A stretch of 64,000 bases of DNA. Source: Aldehydirespirator sp965220345 (GTDB lineage Bacteria > Actinomycetota > Acidimicrobiia > Acidimicrobiales > Aldehydirespiratoraceae). Position 1 is the first letter of the stretch. The number at the start of each line of letters is the position of its first letter. The stretch spans positions 1,488,001 through 1,552,000 of the forward strand of contig OZ244822.1 of assembly GCA_965220345.1 (NCBI GenBank). Reading direction: 5' to 3'. Below, in pieces: positions 44,486 to 53,162 of the stretch. The translations under genes were made by a program, and so were the position numbers. Under the pieces are notes generated by a model. It saw only the letters and a list, made by a program, of their open reading frames with translations. It ran no database searches and was not told the DNA's origin.

Positions 44486-45508
44486 GTGACTTATCGGGCT
44501 GAATACCTGTGGATTGACGGCAGCGAGCCGGTGGGCGAAATTCGCACCAAAACCAAGATCCTGAAGAACGACGAGGAGCCCCCGATATGGGGATTTGACG
44601 GTTCTTCTACCAATCAGGCCACAGGCGACAACTCTGACGTGGTGCTCAAGCCGGTGTTCACCTGCGGTGACCCTGTACGCGGCGGTGACAACATTCTGGT
44701 GTTGTGCGAGACACTTCTCACCCACGATCTGTCGCCGCATCCCACCAACCGCCGTGCCGAGTGCGTAGCCGTTTACGAGAAATACAAGGATCAGGATCCC
44801 TGGTTCGGTATGGAGCAGGAATACACGCTGCTTGACGCTGTTACTCGTTGGCCAGCCGGATTTCCGCCCGCAGGGTTCCCGCCACCGCAAGGCCCCTATT
44901 ACTGCGGTGTGGGCGCAGGCCGAATCTCGGGGCGAGACCTGATCGAAGAGCACACCACCGCATGTATCGAAGCTGGCTTGACCATTGCTGGCACCAACGC
45001 TGAGGTGATGCCAGGCCAATGGGAGTTCCAGATCGGCCCGTTGGACACTGTTACAGTCGCCGATCACATCTGGGTGGCCCGCTATCTGCTGTTCCGCCTT
45101 GCTGAGAAGCACGGCATTGAGGTGACCATTGATCCCAAGCCGATGCTTGGCGACTGGAACGGCGCAGGTATGCACACCAACGTTTCCACTAAGTCGATGC
45201 GTCAGGGCTATGAGCCGATCATCGTGGCCTGTGAATCGCTGGGCATGGCTGGCAAGCCCGAAGAGCATCTTGCTGGCTACGGTGCTGGCATTGAGTTCCG
45301 CCTCACCGGCGAGCACGAGACCGAGCGTTACGACCAATACTCCTACGGAGTATCTGACCGAGGTGCCTCGGTGCGCATCCCTTGGCAGGTCGCCCGCGAC
45401 GGCAAGGGCTACATCGAAGATCGTCGCCCCAACGCCAATGCGGACCCGTATTACGTGACCACGCTGCTGACGAGAACCATCTGCGAGGCGCTCGTCGGCT
45501 TCGACTGA
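44486..45508 (+). CDS. glnII: Glutamine synthetase, type II (eukaryotic-like)
   Basis: GlnII makes glutamine from glutamate and ammonium using ATP. The 340-residue chain has the short eukaryote-like length and motifs: IWGFDGSSTNQATGDNSDV near residue 38, FGMEQEYTLLD, PGQWEFQIGPL and GAGMHTNVST, with RIPWQVARDGKGYIEDRRPNA near the end carrying the catalytic arginines. The GTG start is preceded by an AAGGAG ribosome-binding site. The leader contains two copies of a GGGTTTG-A/C-CTTTGAA element (about 44407 and 44436), which may be regulatory. Such enzymes occur in many actinobacteria as a second glutamine synthetase. Confidence 0.95.
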   Translation: MTYRAEYLWIDGSEPVGEIRTKTKILKNDEEPPIWGFDGSSTNQATGDNSDVVLKPVFTCGDPVRGGDNILVLCETLLTHDLSPHPTNRRAECVAVYEKYKDQDPWFGMEQEYTLLDAVTRWPAGFPPAGFPPPQGPYYCGVGAGRISGRDLIEEHTTACIEAGLTIAGTNAEVMPGQWEFQIGPLDTVTVADHIWVARYLLFRLAEKHGIEVTIDPKPMLGDWNGAGMHTNVSTKSMRQGYEPIIVACESLGMAGKPEEHLAGYGAGIEFRLTGEHETERYDQYSYGVSDRGASVRIPWQVARDGKGYIEDRRPNANADPYYVTTLLTRTICEALVGFD

Positions 45509-45562
45509 CCCGAGCGCGCGGGCAGGCAACTTCGCTGCGCGTTAGCACCGCGCGTTACCACA

Positions 45563-47407
45563 ATGCCTTCGGACGACTCGGGTGGCGCTGCTAGCTGCGA
45601 TAGTCCCGACGGTGCTGCGTCCAATCATGCGCCCAATCATCTGAGGGTGGCTATCTGTCAGATCAACCCGATCGTTGGTGACTTGGAAGCCAACGCGGAT
45701 CTGATCGCAGCGGCACTAGGTCGCGCCGAAGCAGCAGGTGCTGATGTGGCAGTGTTCGGTGAACTGGCTCTGACGGGCTATCCGCCCGAGGATCTGGTGT
45801 TCCGCCCTGGTTTCATTACCGAAGTTCGTGCGGTGCTTGATCAACTAGCTGCGCGTACCCGTGACTGCGCTGCGATTGTCGGTTTTGTTGACGGGGTTGG
45901 CGAATCGTTGCGACAAGTGCCCGACATGGCTGGTGTCGAGAACTTCAGCAGTGCCTACAACGCTGCGGCGGTTTGTGCATTTGGGGAGGTGCGTGGCATT
46001 TACCGAAAGCGTCATCTCCCCAACTATGACGTTTTCGATGAAATGCGCCATTTCGGGGTGGACGCGCAACCACCGCCATTGTTCGATTTCGGTGGGGCTC
46101 TGGTCGGGGTGACGATCTGTGAGGACGCTTGGGTGCCTGACGGACCGGTGAGCGAACTGGCTCAAGCAGGTGCCCAGCTGGTGTTGAACCTCAACGGTTC
46201 GCCGTTTCGGGTTGACAAGCAAGCCGCCCGCGAGCAGGTGATCGGAAAACGGTCAGCCGCAGCAGGTGTTGCGGTTGTGTGCGTCAATCTCGTTGGCGGC
46301 CAGGACGAGCTCGTCTTTGACGGCGGATCCTTCGTGGTAGGCGCGAATGGAGAGACTCTGGCTCGATGCGAGTCGTTCGCTGAGACGGTGGACATCTTCG
46401 ATGTGGAACTACCAGAGCGCCGCGCCGCCTCGCCTGAGTCAACGACTCGCACGATTGTGGCGGTGACGCAGCCGACGGCTCTGCCACGCAAGCCTGAACA
46501 CTCGCAGTACATCGCCGCTCCGCTTATGCCTTTGCTTGACTGTCAAGCTCAGCGCTGGGCCGCTTTGACTTTGGCCACCCGTGACTATGTTCACAAGAGC
46601 GGTTTCAGCGATGTCTGTCTGGGACTGTCCGGCGGGGTGGATTCGTCGCTGACCGCAGCCATCGCCGCGGACGCGCTCGGCGCGGATCATGTGCATGGTG
46701 TGTTGATGCCGTCACGCAACTCCAGCGATCATTCACTGCATGATGCTGAGAAGCTCGCCGTCACCCTCGGCATTGATGCCCGCATAGTTGGCATCGAACC
46801 TGCCCACGCCGCATTGACTGCCATGCTCGAAGTGGCTTTAGCTGCCAGCTTGGAGCCCGGCAGCCTCACCGACCAGAACCTGCAGGCACGTATCCGCGGA
46901 ACGACTCTCATGGCGCTAGCCAACGACAATGGCTGGCTGGTGCTCACCACCGGCAACAAGAGCGAACTGGCAGCAGGCTATTCAACCCTTTACGGTGATA
47001 CGGCTGGCGCTTTCGCAGTGATTTCTGATCTGTGGAAGCTAGAGGTTTATGAGCTGTGTGGCTGGCGCAACCGGCAAGTGGGCAAAGAACTCATCCCCGA
47101 AACGGTTCTCACCAAAGCACCTTCGGCGGAGTTGGCACCCGGTCAGCGAGACGATCAGTCGCTGCCGCCGTATGAGGTGCTTGATCCGATCCTGCGCGCC
47201 TACGTGGAGGAGCTTCGCAGTATCTCTGAGATTCAGCAGACCTGCCTTGCTCCAGCGGAGGTGGTAGAGCAGGTGTGTCATCTGGTGGATGCCGCCGAAT
47301 ACAAGCGTCGTCAGACACCAATCGGTCCCAGGCTTACTGCTCGAGCGTTTGGCCGCGACCGGCGAATGCCGATCATCAGCCGCTATCGATCGGCGGGTAT
47401 TTCGTGA
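45563..47407 (+). CDS. nadE: Glutamine-dependent NAD+ synthetase
   Basis: NadE amidates nicotinate adenine dinucleotide to NAD, using glutamine hydrolysed by its N-terminal nitrilase-like domain. The triad is visible as Glu in FGELALTGYPPEDL, Lys in YRKRHLPNYDVFDE and Cys in GVTICEDAW. The synthetase domain begins about residue 340 with the ATP-binding LGLSGGVDSSL and continues with TTGNKSELAAGYSTLYGD. Length (614) fits the two-domain family, with an extra N-terminal tail of about 27 residues before LRVAICQINP that may not be translated. The stop overlaps the next gene's start. Confidence 0.95.
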   Translation: MPSDDSGGAASCDSPDGAASNHAPNHLRVAICQINPIVGDLEANADLIAAALGRAEAAGADVAVFGELALTGYPPEDLVFRPGFITEVRAVLDQLAARTRDCAAIVGFVDGVGESLRQVPDMAGVENFSSAYNAAAVCAFGEVRGIYRKRHLPNYDVFDEMRHFGVDAQPPPLFDFGGALVGVTICEDAWVPDGPVSELAQAGAQLVLNLNGSPFRVDKQAAREQVIGKRSAAAGVAVVCVNLVGGQDELVFDGGSFVVGANGETLARCESFAETVDIFDVELPERRAASPESTTRTIVAVTQPTALPRKPEHSQYIAAPLMPLLDCQAQRWAALTLATRDYVHKSGFSDVCLGLSGGVDSSLTAAIAADALGADHVHGVLMPSRNSSDHSLHDAEKLAVTLGIDARIVGIEPAHAALTAMLEVALAASLEPGSLTDQNLQARIRGTTLMALANDNGWLVLTTGNKSELAAGYSTLYGDTAGAFAVISDLWKLEVYELCGWRNRQVGKELIPETVLTKAPSAELAPGQRDDQSLPPYEVLDPILRAYVEELRSISEIQQTCLAPAEVVEQVCHLVDAAEYKRRQTPIGPRLTARAFGRDRRMPIISRYRSAGIS

Positions 47408-48150
47408 CCTCAGCTGAGGCCAAAGTTGCTGAGTCAGCTTCGGGCGAACCGCATCTACCTTCGGCTGGGTGTGAGGTTTACGGCTACTCCCTAGTGCAGA
47501 CGGCCCGGCTGGTATGCACGCTTCGCTGGGTGTGTGGTCGCCTGTCGGAGATGTTTGGGTCTTGGGCGACTCAAGCAGCCGACGAGACTGGTGTTGCCCG
47601 GTTAGCAGCCGCTGACAGTAGTGAGGGTGTCTTTTCCCTTGATTCCCGTGATGCAGTCAGCGATGACCCTGACGACTCTGATGTTGCAGCCGCGGCGGCG
47701 GTGGTAGAGCTAATGCGGCTCAGTCGCAGGCTGGCCGATCACCGCAAAGTACTGGACGGCCTTCAGCCGGATTCTGAGAAGCTAGCAACCTGGCGCGAAG
47801 CCGCTCCCGCAAACCCGAAACTGTGCGCCGCTCTTGAAGAGATCTCGGTCGCCGATGATTCCGCTAGTTCTGTCTCGCAGCGTGTGGCTGTTGCCCAGCG
47901 TCTGATCATGCCGATGCTCTGCACGATTTATGAGCGGATTGGTGAGCAGGCTGCATGGCATAGCGACGGTGCTCTCATTACCACTGCGGAAACACTCGGT
48001 GCTCAGCTGAGTCGCTTGCCCCACGTTTTGGTGAGCGATTATGCAGAGGCTCAACAGTTTCGGCATGTCTCTGCCGAGGCTGCAAAAGCTCTAGCAGCCG
48101 CCGGTGGCCTGATCCCTTCTGAGGTTCTGTGTCCGCAGGACTGGCCCTAA
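47404..48150 (+). CDS. Hypothetical protein, mostly helical, coupled to nadE
   Basis: About 248 residues from GTG 47404, whose codon overlaps the nadE stop as GTGA, typical of translational coupling. The sequence is Ala/Ser/Asp-rich with long predicted helices (VVELMRLSRRLADHRKVLDGL; VSQRVAVAQRLIMPMLCTIYERIG). There are no transmembrane segments or recognisable catalytic motifs. An upstream in-frame extension overlapping nadE exists but is unlikely. Function unknown. Confidence 0.7.
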   Translation: MTSAEAKVAESASGEPHLPSAGCEVYGYSLVQTARLVCTLRWVCGRLSEMFGSWATQAADETGVARLAAADSSEGVFSLDSRDAVSDDPDDSDVAAAAAVVELMRLSRRLADHRKVLDGLQPDSEKLATWREAAPANPKLCAALEEISVADDSASSVSQRVAVAQRLIMPMLCTIYERIGEQAAWHSDGALITTAETLGAQLSRLPHVLVSDYAEAQQFRHVSAEAAKALAAAGGLIPSEVLCPQDWP

Positions 48151-48408
48151 ACAGGCTCAATGAAGCAAGGCATGATGGGTTTCAACACCGCTTTTAGCGG
48201 TCGTTTCGATCACCGGTTTGTCCACGGCAGCGAAGCATGTCTCGCTAGAGGCGACATAGAGCTGGAGAAGGGCTGCGGCAGTCGTCAGGAACTAAGAGGA
48301 CTTAGCAAGTTGGCAATAGTCAAAATGTCGTTATCGTCTAGCTCGGCAATGGCGTGCGGGGCTGCGGTCGTTGAAGGCTGGCTCCTGTGACCCAGAGTGG
48401 GGAACTGC

Positions 48409-49365
48409 GTGGTTAAGGTCAGGGAGCGAATAGATCGAGTAGAGCGAGATGATGAGGATCTCGTACGCCTCTATCTCAGCGACATCGGTCAGTATCCGTT
48501 GCTCACTAAAGACGACGAGGTTCGGCTTTCTCAGGAAATCGAAGCCGGGGTAGCGGCTCGCAAGGAGCTGAAGGATGCTGCTGCTGGTTCTTTGAGCGAG
48601 CATCGCCGCAGGGAGTTGCGTCGCAAAGGTAAGCAAGGTTTGGAGTCTGAGCGCACTTTTGTGCAGTCGAACCTGCGTTTGGTGGTGTCGATCGCCAAGA
48701 AGTATCAGGCTTCTGGACTGCCGCTGCTGGATCTCATACAGGAAGGCAATCTCGGGTTGATGCACGCAGTCGAGAAGTTCGACTGGCGCAAGGGTTTCAA
48801 GTTTTCGACGTATGCCACCTGGTGGATCCGTCAGGCAATCACGCGGGGTATCGCCAACACGGGCCGCACCATTCGACTGCCGGTGCATGCAGGCGACACG
48901 CTGGTACGGCTGCAAAAAGCTCGTTCTCGCCTAGAGCTCAAGAAAGGCCGCCCGCCGAGCGTCGCCGAACTTGCCGCTGCGGTAGAGATGCCAGAAGAAA
49001 AAGTGATTGAGGCGCTGCGGTTTCAGTCCGAGCCGCTGTCGCTGTCCGAGCCGCTGCGCACAGAAGGCGAAGCTGAACTTGGTGACATAGTGGAGGATCG
49101 TTCGGCTGATTCGCCGTCTGAGATCGCTGCCAGCACGATGCTGCCCGATGAGGTAACGCGGCTGCTGTCGCCGTTGGATGAGAGAGAGCGTGAAATTCTG
49201 AGGCGACGCTTCGGTCTTGATAGGGGAGAGCCTCGCACACTGGAAGAGGTCGGTGAGTATTTTGACCTCACCCGTGAGCGCATCCGCCAAATCGAGGCGA
49301 GAGCAATGTCGAAGCTGCGCCACCCCTCAAGCGACACCGGCGCCCGCGACCTACTTAACTTCTAA
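48409..49365 (+). CDS. RNA polymerase sigma factor, sigma-70 family (RpoD/HrdB-like)
   Basis: About 318 residues from GTG 48409, with a GGGGA ribosome-binding site five bases before it (GTG 48397 is also in frame). Region 1.2 is DLVRLYLSDIGQYPLLTKDDEV, region 2 contains LDLIQEGNLGLMHAVEKFDW and FSTYATWWIRQAITR, region 3 is RPPSVAELAAAVEMP and region 4 ends with YFDLTRERIRQIEARAMSKLR. It lacks the long N-terminal region 1.1 of primary sigma factors, so it is either a short primary factor or a group 2 factor. Region 2.4 and 4.2 residues look fit for standard -10/-35 recognition. Confidence 0.93.
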   Translation: MVKVRERIDRVERDDEDLVRLYLSDIGQYPLLTKDDEVRLSQEIEAGVAARKELKDAAAGSLSEHRRRELRRKGKQGLESERTFVQSNLRLVVSIAKKYQASGLPLLDLIQEGNLGLMHAVEKFDWRKGFKFSTYATWWIRQAITRGIANTGRTIRLPVHAGDTLVRLQKARSRLELKKGRPPSVAELAAAVEMPEEKVIEALRFQSEPLSLSEPLRTEGEAELGDIVEDRSADSPSEIAASTMLPDEVTRLLSPLDEREREILRRRFGLDRGEPRTLEEVGEYFDLTRERIRQIEARAMSKLRHPSSDTGARDLLNF

Positions 49366-49399
49366 CAACTGCCAGTGGGCTGGGTGTCGAGAAGCAGGT

Positions 49400-49654
49400 T
49401 CACTCCTGGGCCTCGAAATCGGCCTCGAAGGCTTCGATGAGCCACTCTGGCGTTTCTGCGAAGTCAGGGGCTAGTTCAATGGTGCCAGCTAGGCGACCTG
49501 GCATCCGAGGTGTTTGCCGGGGCCGGTATGCGCAGAGTCGAGCGATAGGGTGTCCGGCTCGCCCAAGCACAATTTCTTCTCCTTGCTCTACCCGATCAAG
49601 GAGTTTCGACAAGTTAGTCTTGGCTTCAGAGACGTTGACAACAGCTTCCCCCAT
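49400..49654 (-). CDS. Phd/YefM-family antitoxin without an adjacent toxin
   Basis: An 84-residue protein with the Phd DNA-binding N-terminus (VVNVSEAKTNLSKLLDRVEQGEEIVLGRAGHPIARL) and a C-terminal tail (ETPEWLIEAFEADFEAQE) of the kind that neutralises a toxin. Type II antitoxins of this family normally precede a PIN-domain or RelE toxin gene. Downstream on the same strand lies only the converging sigma-factor gene, so the toxin has been lost or sits elsewhere. No good ribosome-binding site is visible. Confidence 0.85.
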   Translation of the reverse strand: MGEAVVNVSEAKTNLSKLLDRVEQGEEIVLGRAGHPIARLCAYRPRQTPRMPGRLAGTIELAPDFAETPEWLIEAFEADFEAQE

Positions 49655-49776
49655 GTTTCGCCTCGCTCCCGTTACTTGATCTAATCAGACCAGACTCTAG
49701 CTATCAGCAGCTGCACTCTGAGTTGAGAATCTTGCTAGAGACGTTCTTGTCATCGGTTTTGAAGGAGAGTGCCTAG

Positions 49777-49872
49777 TGGCGGAGGTGGACGGGAATCGAA
49801 CCCGCCGGACGGGGATCGCCCGTCCCACCCGCTTTGAAGGCGGGGGAGCCCACCAGGCGCTCAGACACCTCC
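49777..49872 (-). tRNA. selC: tRNA-Sec (selenocysteine, anticodon UCA)
   Basis: Ninety-six bases including an encoded CCA end (49777-49779). The anticodon loop CTTCAAA holds UCA (49835-49837). A long variable arm with a seven-pair stem (GGACGGG/CCCGTCC) is present, the D-arm has an extended stem (GAGC...GGGCTC), and the T-stem has a G-U closing pair like E. coli selC. The acceptor GGAGGTGT pairs with CCACCTCC for seven base pairs, with a T-C mismatch at the eighth. The T-loop TTCGATT is normal. Its length matches selC rather than tRNA-Ser or tRNA-Leu. No selA, selB or selD gene is in the window. Confidence 0.95.
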
Positions 49873-49927
49873 GCTAGGCAGGCTAACCGCCACAACCGAC
49901 TTGCCCCTAAAAGGTCGCAGCCAAGAC

Positions 49928-50047
49928 ATGGCAGACGCGGTATCGCCCACTACGCTTCGCAGAGTGAAAAAATGCAAATGGATCATCGGCTTGGCCGTGC
50001 TCGTAACAGTGATCGTCATTCTCGCTCGCAAGATTCAGGAGAACTGA
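49928..50047 (+). CDS. Small single-pass membrane protein (39 residues)
   Basis: A short frame reading MADAVSPTTLRRVKK, then a hydrophobic helix (WIIGLAVLVTVIVILA) and RKIQEN. A basic segment before one transmembrane helix is typical of real small proteins. It lies between selC and yqeC and ends 15 bases before yqeC. No strong ribosome-binding site is present, so this stays tentative. Confidence 0.4.
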   Translation: MADAVSPTTLRRVKKCKWIIGLAVLVTVIVILARKIQEN

Positions 50048-50062
50048 CGTAGCAGCTGCGGC

Positions 50063-50896
50063 GTGCGTGTCACTGAACTTGCCAGCGTCGCTGAAGCCTT
50101 GGAGCTGTCTGGACGGTCGCTGACAGCGCTGGTTGGCGGCGGTGGCAAAACCACACTGCTATTCGCGTTGGGACGGACACTGCCGCCGCGCACTCTGCTA
50201 ACCACCACAACACGTATGGGGCGTGATCGCACTGGCGGCTTTGCTTGTCTGATTGCGCCCAGTGACAACGACCTTGCCACAGCATTCAACACACATGACA
50301 CGCTTCTGGCATGGTGCAGCACCGACGAGCGCAAAGCACTCGGTTTCGCGCCTGAGACCGTTGACCGCTGGTTCGCTTCGGGCATCGCTGCTCAGATAGT
50401 TGTAGAAGCCGATGGTGCCAGAAGACGCCCCTTCACCGCCCCCGCTCCGTGGGAACCGCCGATACCCGCGTTATCCACGAACGTGCTGGCTTGCATCGGT
50501 GCGGACGCTTTGGGCTATGTGATCGCCGACCGGGTTCATCGGCCTCTGCGAGTGGCCGCCGCCGCAAACTGTTCGCCTTATCAGCGATTGACACCACAAC
50601 GCGCCGCCGCTGCACTCACCAGCGATATCGGCATGCGAAAGCACGTTCCTGCCACGGCACGCTTCACAGTTGTCGTGTCGGGAGCTGACCCTGACGACAC
50701 ACAAGTGCAAGACTTGGTTGCCGAACTTGATCAGCGCAACACCGAGACTCTAGTAGTGCCAAAAATTGACGCAGAAACCGAAACCGTCGCAGGGATCGGC
50801 AGTAACAACCTCACCAACAACGACTCCGCTACCAACAACGTCCCCAGCAGTGACATCTCTAACACCTTCGACCCCACACAAGGCGAGCCGTCATGA
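50063..50896 (+). CDS. yqeC: YqeC-like selenium-dependent molybdenum hydroxylase accessory protein
   Basis: A 277-residue P-loop protein with GGGGKTTLLFALGRTL near residue 30, TTTTRMG after strand 2 and VVEADGARRRPFTAP, the pattern of the YqeC family. Family members accompany selenium-dependent molybdenum hydroxylases and are thought to aid insertion of a labile selenium or the molybdenum cofactor; the mechanism is not settled. The position 190 bases beyond selC, on the other strand, adds to the selenium theme. The C-terminal 30 residues are a low-complexity Asn/Ser/Thr tail. Start is GTG 50063 with weak Shine-Dalgarno. It overlaps the next gene by four bases (ATGA). No molybdenum hydroxylase structural gene is in the window. 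Confidence 0.85.
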   Translation: MRVTELASVAEALELSGRSLTALVGGGGKTTLLFALGRTLPPRTLLTTTTRMGRDRTGGFACLIAPSDNDLATAFNTHDTLLAWCSTDERKALGFAPETVDRWFASGIAAQIVVEADGARRRPFTAPAPWEPPIPALSTNVLACIGADALGYVIADRVHRPLRVAAAANCSPYQRLTPQRAAAALTSDIGMRKHVPATARFTVVVSGADPDDTQVQDLVAELDQRNTETLVVPKIDAETETVAGIGSNNLTNNDSATNNVPSSDISNTFDPTQGEPS

Positions 50897-52509
50897 AATC
50901 TCGCCTGCCTGCCAGCGATTATGAGTCGATTGTCGTGGGCGCAGGGCACAACGGCCTGGTTTGCGCCGCCTATCTAGCTCGCGCTGGTGTCAAGACTCTG
51001 CTCATTGAGGGTCGCGACACCGTCGGCGGATGCGCCTCAACGGTCAGCGATCTCGGCGCTCGCTTCAACATCTGTAGCTGTGATCACGCCCTAGTGCGCC
51101 TCATGCCTCTGATCGAGGATCTTGACCTAGCGACTCACGGACTGCGCTATCTGGAAGCCGATCCCAGCACCGTCTACCTAGATCACGACGGCAACCCGCC
51201 CTGGCTTTTCTTTCATGATCGCGAACTCACGATTGAGTCAATCGGGCGCAACCGTCCTTCTCAGGCTCGGGCTTATCGCCGTTACCTCAAAGATGCGTTC
51301 GCTGTGGCGGAACTGACTCTGGATACAGCAGTCGGTCCAGCTTCAACACCGCAAATGCTGGCTCGAATAATGGCTCGTCGAGGCCGGGGAGGGGCGCGTC
51401 TGATGCGATGGGCTCGCTCCAGCGCGCTAGAAGTGCTGAGCCGTTACTTCGACGACGAGGCCCTGATTATGGGCGCGATCAGCAACGGCCCCACCGTCTG
51501 GGGTGTGTCCCCTAATGCAGCCGGTTCAGGTTTGGCCGCAGCGCAATATGCGGCTCGTCACCTAATAAAGACTGGCCGTCCCGTTGGTGGCAGCGGAGCG
51601 CTGACAGATGCTCTGGCGGCTTCGTTCAAAGCATCAGGCGGTGAGCTTCGCTGTGGTTCTCAGGTGGATGGTTTGCTCACGGCGACAGGCCGGGTTTGCG
51701 GTGTTCGACTTGCCGACGGCACCGAGATCACTGCATCAGCTGTGGCAGTCACCTGCGATCCAGTGATCGTGGCATCTCAGTGGCTCAAGCCATCAGCTGG
51801 TGTGGCCGCAACAGGCGCTCCTCGCTCGTGGCGGGCACGACGCTTCGTTGAACGAGCTCAAGCAGCAACGCCAGGCGATGGCTACCAATCCAAAATCGAC
51901 GCAGTCGTCAGCGAAGTGCCCATCTACAAGGCGCTACAAAACTCGAATCTGCTTGACCTGTTCGACGACCGTGACCCGGCCGAGTCCAACTATGTGATCT
52001 CACCCACCGTTGCGGAGTTGATCGAAGCTCATCGTCTTCGTGCGGCGGGGCGGATCGCGAAGCGTCCCACACTGTTAGCCAACCTGCCGTCGGTGCTTGA
52101 TCCGTCAATGCGCAGCAGCGACGGGCATCATGTATTGAGCCTCGAAACACTGTTCACGCCGTATCACCTCAAAGGGGGCTGGGAGCAGTCGCCTGAGCCC
52201 GCCCGCTGGCTAGAAGTATGGTCAAATCTGCTTGAACCGGATTATCTCAAATCGCTGCTTCGTTACCGAACCATGACCCCAGAGCGCTACGAAAGCGAGT
52301 TCTTTTTGCCCCGCGGCTACACGCCTTCGTACCGTGGTTCACCATTGTCAACGCTGCTGGGTCGTCGCTACGAACTGAGCCGACATCGCGCACCTGTGCC
52401 AGGACTATTTATGTCGGGTGCGGGCACATTTCCGGGTGCGGGAGTATGGGGTGCCTCGGGCTGGCACGCCGCCAACGCCGTACTGCGATCGCTGAAAATC
52501 CTGAAATAG
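50893..52509 (+). CDS. FAD-dependent phytoene-desaturase-like oxidoreductase
   Basis: A 538-residue flavoprotein of the phytoene desaturase/PYROXD2 group. The FAD-binding GAGHNGLVCAAYLARAGVKTLLIE sits at residues about 15-38, followed by VGGCASTV. C-terminal FAD-binding residues are in PVPGLFMSGAGTFPGAGVWGASGWHAA. These proteins oxidise or isomerise polyenes or other hydrophobic substrates; the actual substrate is unknown. The start ATG overlaps the yqeC stop, so the two are co-translated, which may be coincidental in function. The gene converges with ubiX, with stops four bases apart. Confidence 0.88.
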   Translation: MKSRLPASDYESIVVGAGHNGLVCAAYLARAGVKTLLIEGRDTVGGCASTVSDLGARFNICSCDHALVRLMPLIEDLDLATHGLRYLEADPSTVYLDHDGNPPWLFFHDRELTIESIGRNRPSQARAYRRYLKDAFAVAELTLDTAVGPASTPQMLARIMARRGRGGARLMRWARSSALEVLSRYFDDEALIMGAISNGPTVWGVSPNAAGSGLAAAQYAARHLIKTGRPVGGSGALTDALAASFKASGGELRCGSQVDGLLTATGRVCGVRLADGTEITASAVAVTCDPVIVASQWLKPSAGVAATGAPRSWRARRFVERAQAATPGDGYQSKIDAVVSEVPIYKALQNSNLLDLFDDRDPAESNYVISPTVAELIEAHRLRAAGRIAKRPTLLANLPSVLDPSMRSSDGHHVLSLETLFTPYHLKGGWEQSPEPARWLEVWSNLLEPDYLKSLLRYRTMTPERYESEFFLPRGYTPSYRGSPLSTLLGRRYELSRHRAPVPGLFMSGAGTFPGAGVWGASGWHAANAVLRSLKILK

Positions 52510-52513
52510 ACAT

Positions 52514-53134
52514 TCAAGAATGCGGTTGTGGCTCCGAGGCGCTGCCCCAACGCGAGATGGTGCCTGCTTCAATGCCGAGCTGCTCCAAAGCCCGCACCAC
52601 CGTGTGGTCAACAAGGTCTTGGATCGAGTCCGGTCGGGTGTAGAAGGCTGGCACCGGTGGATAGACCACCGCTCCGATCTCGGCTGCCTGCGCCATTAGA
52701 CGCAGATGCCCGAGATGCAATGGTGTCTCACGTACCATCATCACCAGTGGCCGTCGTTCTTTGAGAGTCACATCCGCCGCTCGTGACACCAGGTCGCTGC
52801 CGTAAGAGTTGGCTACCGCTGAAAGCATCTTGATAGAGCAAGGGGCTATAAGCATCCCGGCTGTGATATAGGAGCCTGACGAGATCGGTGCGGCGATGTC
52901 GCGGGCACCATGAACCACATCAGCCAAAGCCTCAACGTCAGCAGGTGAGAGGTCGGTTTCGTATGCCAGAGTCTGACGCCCAGGCCCGGTTATCACCAAA
53001 TGGGTTTCCACTTCGGCAATGTCGCGCAGCAACTCCAAAGCCCGTATCCCGAAGATCACTCCAGTGGCACCACTAATCGCTACTACCACACGACGTGGCT
53101 CGTTTGGCACCGCAGGTGGTGCTGACTCCAGCAT
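52514..53134 (-). CDS. ubiX: UbiX-family flavin prenyltransferase
   Basis: UbiX prenylates FMN to make the cofactor of UbiD decarboxylases. From ATG 53134 the protein is about 206 residues. The family motifs ISGATGVIFGIRALELLRD at the N-terminus, ISSGSYITAGMLIAPCSIKMLSAVANSYG in the middle and RRPLVMMVRETPLHLGHLRLM near the C-terminus match UbiX/Pad1. The gene lies 22 bases after ubiD in the same orientation, the expected pair. Confidence 0.94.
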   Translation of the reverse strand: MLESAPPAVPNEPRRVVVAISGATGVIFGIRALELLRDIAEVETHLVITGPGRQTLAYETDLSPADVEALADVVHGARDIAAPISSGSYITAGMLIAPCSIKMLSAVANSYGSDLVSRAADVTLKERRPLVMMVRETPLHLGHLRLMAQAAEIGAVVYPPVPAFYTRPDSIQDLVDHTVVRALEQLGIEAGTISRWGSASEPQPHS

Positions 53135-53162
53135 CACCAAAGACCGTTGTTCAAGAGATAGC

